Part shown: in pieces, positions 19,120 through 26,608 of the stretch | Position numbering within the stretch: the stretch's first letter is position 1 | How the letters are laid out: each line of letters opens with the position of its first letter | Assembly (NCBI RefSeq): GCF_002294995.1 | Contig: NZ_NSGF01000034.1 | Coordinates: 1-38,661, forward strand | From: Mesorhizobium sp. WSM3860 | Lineage (GTDB): Bacteria; Pseudomonadota; Alphaproteobacteria; Rhizobiales; Rhizobiaceae | Reading direction: 5' to 3' | DNA length: 38,661 nt | Program-made: the position numbers and the translations under genes | Notes under the pieces: generated by a model | Seen by the model: the letters and a program-made list of their open reading frames with translations, nothing else | What the model was told of the DNA's origin: nothing | The model's database searches: none

Positions 19120-20011
19120 ATGCCCACCATTCCGTCCTCACAAGTTCCGCCACCAAAGTCCTGGGAGGAGTTCGAAGACATTTGCCTTTCGGCAGCGAAG
19201 CATCGATGGGATTCCTCGAAGTTTTTCGGCAACGGGCGCAAAGGCCAAGCGCAGGACGGGGTCGACATACGGGGGCATGATGGCGTGGGCGAGCATATAG
19301 GGGTGCAATGCAAGAACACGCTGGCTGGGGTCTCATTGAAGGTGGTGGAAAACGAAATCGCCAATGCCGAGGGCTTCAGGCCCAAGCTCGACCACCTCTA
19401 CATTTCCACCACTGCGCCACGTGACGCGACTCTGCAGAGAGATGTCCGTCTGATCTCGATTGCCCGCAAGGCTGCTGGGGATTTTCTGGTCGACATATTG
19501 TTCTGGGACGACGTCGTGGGAGACCTCGCCCTCGAGGACTCCGTCTTCTTTAAGCACTATCCGCAGTTCAAGCGCGGTGTCGATCCGAGCAAGGCACACG
19601 ACCAGACACTGTACGAAGAGTATCTGCAACTAATGCGATCGGACGGAGTCATTGGGTTCATCGACGAATGGAACATGGCTGGGTTTTCGTTTCCCTCAGC
19701 GAGGTTAGATCCACTTCGGGAATTCGTCGCAAACTGGAACGCGCCGGAGCGCGAGTTCAGTTCGTCGCAGATTGACGCAGTGCGGGTGGAATTATGGACG
19801 AAGGCCCCGGGACTACGTGGTCGAGATCAATCGGAGCACATTTCCTGCCAACGGACCAGGTTGGATCACGGTGCCGTCGGAGTGGGAGGACAAGTTCCCG
19901 GATAGGTGCAAGCGCGTTGTCAAAGAGCTGCACGGCATGGCCGGCGAGATCGTCGAGATTCATGGTCGTTTGGTCCGAACCGCAAAGGCAGTTCTTTTGA
20001 CGACGAACTGA
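19120..20011 (+). CDS. Mrr-like restriction endonuclease-fold protein, frameshifted
   Basis: The N-terminal half (residues ~12-130) has SWEEFEDIC, then GNGRKGQAQDGVDIRG and IGVQCKN, i.e. a PD-(D/E)XK core with Asp49 and Gln63-x-Lys65. This is the Mrr-like layout common in nucleases of defence systems (QxGVDI...VQCK). Reading stays in frame to about 19805. There an extra base in a CCCCGGG run must be skipped to continue as RDYVVEINRSTFPANGPGW to the stop at 20011; without it the frame ends at 19905. The intact protein would be about 297 residues. It lies 231 nt upstream of the GHKL-nuclease gene on the same strand. DNA or RNA cleavage is inferred from the fold. Confidence 0.7.
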
Positions 20012-20242
20012 TGTCTATGCCGTTCCGAGCGCTGGCGTGGCGGCCCCAAACTTGCCATTGGTTCGGTTCTGCCAACCGCGAGAGGCTGGGCAGGACGGAT
20101 ACGCGTTATCAGCGGCTGCGCTTTATCTCATTACCGACCTGATCGCTCCAGTAATGTCCGGAGGGAGCATCGTTTACAATACAACGCTTGACGGTCACCC
20201 AGAAAGGCCCGTCAAGTAAGCGATATTAAGCGGGGGAAATAG
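20012..20242 (+). promoter_or_regulatory. Intergenic region with an inverted repeat before the GHKL gene
   Basis: 231 bp. An 8-bp inverted repeat, CTTGACGG (20187-20194) and CCGTCAAG (20209-20216), lies 27 nt before the ATG and just before the GGGGGAAA Shine-Dalgarno. It is not followed by a T-run. It could be an operator or a translation-control hairpin. Confidence 0.4.
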
Positions 20243-22345
20243 ATGCCATCGTTGAAGACAAATTTCGTCAAAAGGATCGATCGGCTTCCCAAGCCGACCA
20301 ACGCAGCTGACGCTATGCAACCACTCTTCGAAGCGGTCAGCAACTCGATCCACAGCACCCAGGATCGATTCAAGGACAACGTCGCAACCCAAGGGAAAAT
20401 CATTGTCACGCTCACCATGGCGAGCAGACAGGCTCCCTCAAAGATCGTGGTCGAAGACAATGGTGTGGGGCTCGACGGCAGGAACTATGACGCGTTCACC
20501 ACCACCGACACCGACAACAAGATTGCGCGCGGGGGCAAAGGTGTAGGGCGACTATTGTGGCTTGATTGCTTTGAAGCGATCAGCGTAACCAGCACGTCGA
20601 TCGAAACTGGCGAGCCGAAGCGCCGAAAATTTCGCTTTGTACTATCACAAGCCGATCAGATACAGGGCTATGAAGAAGGCAAGCCCGAGGGCACTGCTTC
20701 TGACACCGGAGTGTTGATCGAATTCGATGGTCTCCGGGACAATGGCTATAAGGCCAAATTCCCGGGGCGTCCGGCCTATGTCTTTCAGCATTTTACGTCG
20801 CATTTCTTGCCCACCTTTATCGGGTCGCGCTCCCCCCGCATCACAGTGCACTGCGGTGACGAAACCCGGCACTATCCGGATGAAATTAACTCGATCATTC
20901 ATCGCCGGGAGACCATCGAAAACATACCTACTGCTGATTACGGGCAGCTGACACTCACGTTGATGGAGTGCGACAAGGTTGCGAGCGCGGATTTGCAGGG
21001 GTCGCACTTCGTCCATTTCATAGCGCACGACCGAACGGTTCATTCTCAAAAGATCGACGGCAAACTAGGTCTGAAGTATTTCGGCCCGAATGAGGATCGG
21101 GTCTTCCACGCCGTCCTCAACGGCAAGTTCCTCGACGACAACGTCAACCAGGAGCGGACCAAGTTCCAGTTCGAGGACGCCGTCCTCGACCGCATCGTGA
21201 GCGACATCTGTACACCACATATCGAGAAGTTTCTGGCGGAACCGTTGCAGGCGCTACGTCAAGACCAGCGAACGCGGGTCAAGGCGATTACGGAATCCTA
21301 CCCATCTGTTGCTTTCGGCGACGTTGACGAACTGCAAGAAAAGCTCCCTTCAGGCGAGCTAAACGATGACGCGATCTTTGGGCATCTCTCGCGTGAGCGC
21401 TATCGCCGTGATCAGCGACAAGCGGAGAAAATCCGGGCCGTCCTGAAGCGATTGAAGGAGCCTTCAGTTGATGTCAATTCGTTCGCGAACGCAATCGAAG
21501 CCGCCGGTAAGGCAATTGAGGAAGCCGAGCAGAAAAGCCTCACGGAGTACATCGTCCGCCGAAAGGTCGTGCTCGATTTTATCGAAATCCTCCTGGAGAA
21601 GGTCCGCGACGACACGCGTGATAGCAGTTATCAGCGCGAAGACATCCTGCACTCGTTCATCTGCCCGCTACGGGTCAATACTCTATCCGATGGCGCCAAG
21701 AAGGTCGTGCCGGCTGCGTCGCACGATCTCTGGATAATCGATGAGCGGCTGACATTCGCCCAGTATTTCAGCTCGGATGAGGAATTCCAGAATCTCTCTG
21801 ACGCAGTCGCCAGCGACGAGCGACCAGATGTCTTGATTTTCGATCACGTCCACGGGCTACGCCAAACTGACGATCCCTCGCGCGTGCTGCTCGTTGAGTT
21901 CAAGCGCCCGGGTCGAACCAGCTATGCGGCGGACGAGAACCCTCAACACCAAGTCGAGCGTTATGTGCGCCGACTGCGCGAAGGGGGGAAGTTTGACGTC
22001 AAGGGGCGCCCCATCAAGCTGAAGGAGGACACGGTCTTCTACTGCTTTATAGTTGCTGACATCGTGGGCAAGATGGACGACTGGACCTATTCATGGGATC
22101 GCACGGCCGACGGTCGCGGGCGCTTCTACCAACCGCGTTCCGGCTTCAAAGGTTCGATCGAGCTCATCGCGTGGGACACCCTTCTCACCGATGCCCGCGA
22201 GCGAAATCAGGCCTTCTTCGATCGCGCCGGAATCTCAGGCAAAAGCTTCTTCGTCGAGGCCCAGGATGCGTCGCATCAGCGCCTTCGGGCCGAGGAAAAA
22301 CTGGCCGCCGACACCATGGCACCGGCCGACGCGCCTGTGACCTAA
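20243..22345 (+). CDS. GHKL ATPase with C-terminal PD-(D/E)XK nuclease-like domain
   Basis: 700 residues, no membrane segment. The N-terminal ~330 residues hold a GHKL (Hsp90/MutL-type) ATP-binding fold: Glu30 and Asn34 of the N-box (FEAVSNSIHS), Asp72 in VEDNGVGL, and the lid loop GGKGVGRLLWLD at ~97-108. A charged helical middle (about 350-470) includes a predicted coiled coil. Near the C-terminus PDVLIF (Asp529) and LLVEFKRP (Glu552-x-Lys554) form a PD-(D/E)XK-like site. GGGGGAAA precedes the ATG at 20243. A PIN-domain gene follows after 20 nt, so the two form an operon. GHKL-nuclease fusions occur among bacterial defence proteins (Tiamat is one HATPase example), but I cannot match this architecture to a named system. 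Confidence 0.8.
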   Translation: MPSLKTNFVKRIDRLPKPTNAADAMQPLFEAVSNSIHSTQDRFKDNVATQGKIIVTLTMASRQAPSKIVVEDNGVGLDGRNYDAFTTTDTDNKIARGGKGVGRLLWLDCFEAISVTSTSIETGEPKRRKFRFVLSQADQIQGYEEGKPEGTASDTGVLIEFDGLRDNGYKAKFPGRPAYVFQHFTSHFLPTFIGSRSPRITVHCGDETRHYPDEINSIIHRRETIENIPTADYGQLTLTLMECDKVASADLQGSHFVHFIAHDRTVHSQKIDGKLGLKYFGPNEDRVFHAVLNGKFLDDNVNQERTKFQFEDAVLDRIVSDICTPHIEKFLAEPLQALRQDQRTRVKAITESYPSVAFGDVDELQEKLPSGELNDDAIFGHLSRERYRRDQRQAEKIRAVLKRLKEPSVDVNSFANAIEAAGKAIEEAEQKSLTEYIVRRKVVLDFIEILLEKVRDDTRDSSYQREDILHSFICPLRVNTLSDGAKKVVPAASHDLWIIDERLTFAQYFSSDEEFQNLSDAVASDERPDVLIFDHVHGLRQTDDPSRVLLVEFKRPGRTSYAADENPQHQVERYVRRLREGGKFDVKGRPIKLKEDTVFYCFIVADIVGKMDDWTYSWDRTADGRGRFYQPRSGFKGSIELIAWDTLLTDARERNQAFFDRAGISGKSFFVEAQDASHQRLRAEEKLAADTMAPADAPVT

Positions 22346-22365
22346 TCTCGACTGAGAGAAAACGC

Positions 22366-23508
22366 ATGCCAATGTTCGATTCAGACGAGCTCAGGGGCCT
22401 GATTGCGGAACGCGGGATCGCCGGCTTCACGCTCGACACGAACATCATCGATGGGCTCAACAACAACGGAAATCTCGACAATCGCATCCTGCTGAGCCTC
22501 GAAAACCTCAAGGGCAAGCAGGTCGCTACCATTCTATGCGATGTCGTGGCGAAGGAGGTGAAGGGGCATATGGCGCAGCGCCACGCTGCCGCCCATGGCG
22601 AGCTCGCCTCCACTTTGAAGGTGTATAGCAAAATCTGGAAAGAGCACGCGGGCTTTGTTGAAGAGCTTGCAGCCAAGCTGGTGCCAGCGGACGCGATCGG
22701 GGCTCACGCTGATGCCCTCCTCCAGGCCTTTTGCGAGAAGATCGGCGTTGAGATCATCTCCTCGAACGGGGCGATAAGCGTAGCCGAGTTAATGGAACAG
22801 TATTTTGAGAATCAACCGCCCTTCGCCGGCGCTGACAAGAAGCACGAGTTCCCCGATGCTGTAGCGCTCGCGGCCATAGATAAGTGGGCGCAGGAGCACG
22901 GACCGGTTCTAGCGGTGAGCAAGGACAAGGGATGGGCAGAATACTGCGAAGGCAGCGAGTACCTGTACTGCGCAAGTGATCTGGGAAAAGCGCTTGCGCT
23001 GTTTCATGAGGACGAAGCAATTGTCGCAAGCTTTATTAGCTCCTTGGGGGATGCGCCAGATGGCGATTTCGCGGGTGAGATACTGGATGCAATTCAGCGC
23101 GACCTCGATGACCTCGACTTTCAGGTTGAGGCGTCAGCATTCATGGAGTGGGACACCGAAGTCGAGGAAGCAGTCGTTGAGTCGATTGAGTATACTGGCG
23201 GGAAAGAGCAGCGGATTGTGGCTTCCGACGGCCAGAGCGTGACGTTTCTGGTTCCTGTCAATGCAAAGCTCAGGGTCCAAGCTGGCTTCAACTTTTCCAT
23301 TCATGACAGCATCGACGACGACTACGTCTCTCTCGGCGGCACAGTAGAGGACGTCACGATCGATCATCGCTATCAGGTGACGGTGACGATCAGCGGGAAA
23401 GGAAGCGATGAAATCGCGGTCGAGGATGCCGTCGTAAATCCGGCGACAAAGTTGCGCACGGTCGACTTCGGCCATGTGGAACCGTTCTCCGAACCGGAAC
23501 CCGACTGA
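22366..23508 (+). CDS. PIN-like domain protein (DUF4935-like), putative ribonuclease
   Basis: 380 residues from the ATG at 22366 (GAGAGAAAA upstream; another ATG lies at 22372). The PIN core is visible: Asp24 in FTLDTNIIDG, an acidic residue in DVVAKEVKGH near 65, PDAVALAAIDKW near 165, and VSKDKGWAEYC near 185. The arrangement fits the longer PIN-like family DUF4935. The C-terminal ~130 residues (from about 245) are beta-rich and acidic, of unknown fold. It starts 20 nt after the GHKL-nuclease stop, so both are probably made together. PIN proteins cut RNA with acidic metal ligands; here it is a likely effector of a defence operon. Confidence 0.78.
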   Translation: MPMFDSDELRGLIAERGIAGFTLDTNIIDGLNNNGNLDNRILLSLENLKGKQVATILCDVVAKEVKGHMAQRHAAAHGELASTLKVYSKIWKEHAGFVEELAAKLVPADAIGAHADALLQAFCEKIGVEIISSNGAISVAELMEQYFENQPPFAGADKKHEFPDAVALAAIDKWAQEHGPVLAVSKDKGWAEYCEGSEYLYCASDLGKALALFHEDEAIVASFISSLGDAPDGDFAGEILDAIQRDLDDLDFQVEASAFMEWDTEVEEAVVESIEYTGGKEQRIVASDGQSVTFLVPVNAKLRVQAGFNFSIHDSIDDDYVSLGGTVEDVTIDHRYQVTVTISGKGSDEIAVEDAVVNPATKLRTVDFGHVEPFSEPEPD

Positions 23509-23999
23509 ACAAAAGGCCAGGGTTTGGGGCGGTCACGACACTTCCTGTGCGCGCTGGCTCTATGCGCCTGGTTCAGCGCGCAACAATGCAGGCAAACCCT
23601 TACTGCTACTGTTTGCTGGAACGGCCGAATAGAGAGGGGGTTGCCGCCGAAGCTCATTGGCTGACTCAAGGCAGCTTTCACGTCGTGCCGCCCGAAACCT
23701 GCCATTCAGCTTCCCACCCCGTCGTTGTCTTTCACCCTTGCCGGAATCGCGACCGCTTTCGAGAAAGCCTCGAACTAGCTCGAATGGCCGGGATCAGGCG
23801 CAAAGCTGCCCTTCGGCTGTCGCGATCAGACATGTAGCTGGAATGGGGCGGACACCAGTCCCGCAGCTTCGGTCCTCTAGTCTTCAAGTGCAGATATCAG
23901 GGTTGGGCGGAGGCATGGTCGCAACAGGCCACCCCCTGTTTGGGCGGCAACGCGTGCGACAGGCTGGACTTGACGTCGCAGCCATACGATCTTCGTTGC
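23509..23999. other. No recognisable gene
   Basis: About 490 bp after the PIN gene. Short ORFs on both strands show no family similarity and no intact gene is supported. Confidence 0.5.
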
Positions 24000-24612
24000 G
24001 GGGCCACTTTCGACACGACAGCTCCTGGCGGGAACATAAAATGCTCGATGCCATCCTAACCTTCGTCGCCACGTTGTTAGTCGCGGTATTCGCGGTTCAT
24101 CGTGAAAACGATTGCGTAACCGCACTCAGGATCGCGCAACCTGTGAGGATGATCGCGACCGTTTGCCAGGACGCACTCGATCCCAAGGCCGAGGGTCACA
24201 AGAGCGATCATGCGAGGATGGATTTAGGGTTGCTGAGGTGCATGAGCAGGCCTCATCTGTAGAGGTCCCAACAGCGAGACTGGCCGTTCTCGACCGCCTT
24301 TGCTGCAGAAGCTATGGCGTGCCCAGACGTCAGCGCCGCCCTACCCGCCTTGACCGCGAGGTAGATCAGATCAAGGCCGCCCAAAGATTTCCAGCAAAAT
24401 GAGATGCATGGGCAAATTAAGTCAGCAAAGCCGAGATACCGGTGGCTGCAATCAGCCCCCAGAAGATCGAGCCGGTCGCGACGCCGGCGGACATCGCAAA
24501 GCCGGCCTGACGGCCCTGCCGCATTGCGAGGCCCATAATCCTCATGCTGCTTCGGTCCGGACTGCCTGCAGGGACCATATAGGCGGCCCAGCCAGAAGAC
24601 GGTGCTGCATGG
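24000..24612 (-). pseudogene. LysE/RhtB-type amino-acid exporter remnant
   Basis: The minus strand from just after the MetB-type stop reads QGRQAGFAMSAGVATGSIFWG, LIAATGISALLT and a stop. After frame changes come LDLIYLAVKAGRAAL, LLMHLSNPKS and YAIVFTMNREYRD. These follow the order of LysE/RhtB exporters (QGRRAGLA--LGIATGS..., YLIYLG--ALR, GLL-NLLNPKA, GYALLFS). Several stops and frameshifts. When intact it would have been co-transcribed with the PLP enzyme, probably exporting a related amino acid. Confidence 0.8.
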
Positions 24613-24613
24613 T

Positions 24614-25747
24614 TCAGTTCCCCGAACCAGCGAGCGCCTGCATCAGGTCATCGATGATGTACTGGACATCCTCAAGCCCGACCGACATGCGTAGCAGTCC
24701 ACCGGGCGCCATCGACTCGGGTCCTTCGACCGAGGCTCTGTGCTCGATCAGGGAGTGCGTGCCGCCGAGGCTGGTGGCGCGCACTACCAGTTTCAGGCGA
24801 GCGGCCGCACACATCGCGGCCGGCTCGCCGCCCTTCACGATAAAGGACAACATGCCGCCGAATGCACTCATCTGCCGGGCGGCAAGCGCATGGCCGGGAT
24901 CACCGGCAAGTCCCGGGTAAAGGACCTGCTCGACCTGGGGTGACTTCGACAGGGCTTCAGCAACCTTAAGCGCGGCGTCGCAGTGCGCGCGCATCCTCAC
25001 CGGCAGCGTCTGCAACCCGCGCAGTGCCAGCCAGCAGTCGAACGGCGCGGCAACGCTGCCCTTGTGCTTCTGGATCATGTGTAGGGGCCGCTCAAGGGGT
25101 GATGCAGCAGGCACCACAACGATGCCAGCCATCATGTCCGAGTGGCCGCCAATGTATTTCGTGGCGGAATGGACGACCGCGTCGGCACCCAGATCGAGTG
25201 GGCGCTGCAGTGCCGGGGTGGCCCAGGTGTTGTCGACGACGGCGAGAGCGCCAGCCTCATGGGCGATCTCACAGATGGCAGCGATGTCAACAACGCGGAT
25301 CATCGGGTTAGAAGGGGTCTCCATCCAGACCAGGCCGTTGGGTTTGTCCCGGACAACCGTCCGCAGGCGATCGAGATCGCGCATGTCGATCGGCACAAAC
25401 TCGAACCGGTGGCCGATGTCCGTCTCCTTGATCAACGAGCGGATGCCGAAATACATGTCGTCCGGCAGAACAACCCTCCCCTTCGAGGGATGTGCTTCGA
25501 GGACCGCAGCAATGGCGGCCATCCCGGAGGAGAAGGCGATGCCTTCCGCGCCCCCTTCGAGCGCGGCCATCGCTTGCTCGAAAGCAAACCGGGTCGGATT
25601 GGAGTCCCGCGTGTATTCATAGCCCGACGGAAAGGAACCATCTGCGCCTCGCTCAAATGTCGTGCTGGTATGCAGCAGGATGGAGACCGCTCCGGTTGAG
25701 GAATCGACGCCGCGGCCGATATGAATAGCTTGTGTATCAAAGCGCAC
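24614..25747 (-). CDS. metB: Cys/Met-metabolism PLP enzyme (cystathionine gamma-synthase/lyase family)
   Basis: 377 residues from a GTG at 25747, chosen because AAAGGAAG sits 7 nt upstream and the protein then begins MRFDTQAIHIGRG as usual for the family; an ATG at 25783 in frame would place the start inside the operator. Seen: YEYTRDSNPTR, the PLP-lysine block SATKYIGGHSDMMAG, and LGGTHSLIEHRA. It uses PLP in gamma-replacement or elimination on homoserine esters, cystathionine or methionine; the exact reaction cannot be assigned by eye. An exporter pseudogene follows and a divergent XRE-cupin regulator is next door, so the set may once have handled a sulphur amino acid. Confidence 0.82.
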   Translation of the reverse strand: MRFDTQAIHIGRGVDSSTGAVSILLHTSTTFERGADGSFPSGYEYTRDSNPTRFAFEQAMAALEGGAEGIAFSSGMAAIAAVLEAHPSKGRVVLPDDMYFGIRSLIKETDIGHRFEFVPIDMRDLDRLRTVVRDKPNGLVWMETPSNPMIRVVDIAAICEIAHEAGALAVVDNTWATPALQRPLDLGADAVVHSATKYIGGHSDMMAGIVVVPAASPLERPLHMIQKHKGSVAAPFDCWLALRGLQTLPVRMRAHCDAALKVAEALSKSPQVEQVLYPGLAGDPGHALAARQMSAFGGMLSFIVKGGEPAAMCAAARLKLVVRATSLGGTHSLIEHRASVEGPESMAPGGLLRMSVGLEDVQYIIDDLMQALAGSGN

Positions 25748-25777
25748 GGTGGCTTCCTTTTGTCGGTTGTTTATGAC

Positions 25778-25829
25778 GGTCATTATATTGACCGTAGCCC
25801 GCACAGATGGTAAAGTCAATATAATGACC
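25778..25829. promoter_or_regulatory. Mirrored operator/promoter pair between metB-like gene and regulator
   Basis: GTCATTATATTGAC (within 25778-25793) and GTCAATATAATGAC (within 25815-25828) are exact reverse complements. Each contains TATAAT reading towards the gene on its side, and each overlaps a possible ATG. This is a probable binding site pair for the adjacent XRE regulator, overlapping both -10 boxes. Confidence 0.75.
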
Positions 25830-26465
25830 GACTCATCATTCATATCGCATCGCGAGCAGGAGCTGGGGCACGCCATTGCCACCAGGTTGCGCAACCTGCG
25901 CCGCGATCAGGACCTGACGCTTGATGGGGTTGCCAAGCTGACCGGCCTTTCAAAGGGAACGGTGGTGGCGCTCGAAAAGGGGAAGGCCAACCCCAGCATA
26001 GGCATCCTTTGCAGGCTGGCGGCCGCGTTCTCCCTGTCCGTAGGCGACTTGCTCAACGATGCGCCGAGAGGAGAAGCCGACAAGCGTATTGAGCGTACTG
26101 TCACGAAAACACTTTGGACGAGCCCCGCTGGCAGTAGCGCTCAGTTGCAGGCCTCTACGTCGGGTCGCACCATGTTTGAACTCTGGTCGTGGGTCTTGGC
26201 ACCCGGCGACGAATTCCATGCCGACGCCCACAGCCCCGACACGCGGGAGCTGGTGACAGTGACCGCCGGCGCTCTCACCATCGTCGTGGGGAGAGAGTCG
26301 ACCGTCTTGGCGGAAGGCGAAAGCGCCCACCTCATCACCGACCAGCCGCATTCCTACATCGGCACGGCCGATGTCTGGACACGCTTCACGATGGCTGTCC
26401 TGGAGCGCGGCGGGCAGCGACTCGCTCGCAAGCGCGACTGGATTGTTGGATTGGGTGATGACTAG
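25824..26465 (+). CDS. XRE-family regulator with C-terminal cupin domain
   Basis: 213 residues. HTH_3-type DNA-binding domain at residues ~15-70 (ATRLRNLRRDQDLTLDGVAK, LTGLSKGTVVALEKGKANPS). A cupin sensor domain lies at ~110-190 (WVLAPGDEFHADAHSPDTRE, GALTIVVG, GESAHL, DQPHSYIG). This class usually senses a small metabolite and often controls a divergent amino-acid enzyme or exporter. The ATG at 25824 sits inside the right operator half immediately after a TATAAT, with no good Shine-Dalgarno, so either the mRNA is leaderless or the true start differs. Divergent from the MetB-like gene. Confidence 0.82.
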   Translation: MTDSSFISHREQELGHAIATRLRNLRRDQDLTLDGVAKLTGLSKGTVVALEKGKANPSIGILCRLAAAFSLSVGDLLNDAPRGEADKRIERTVTKTLWTSPAGSSAQLQASTSGRTMFELWSWVLAPGDEFHADAHSPDTRELVTVTAGALTIVVGRESTVLAEGESAHLITDQPHSYIGTADVWTRFTMAVLERGGQRLARKRDWIVGLGDD

Positions 26466-26608
26466 GCCTTCGCGAGGAGCCGTAGCTTGTGACCAACCCA
26501 CGCTGTCGCGCGCCGCAGCGCACCCGCCTTCCCACTTTAATTAGCTTCGGCGCCAACGCGCACACTGCACCAACCCTGCGAAAGATCCCTTGATTGTCCG
26601 CCTAAGGC

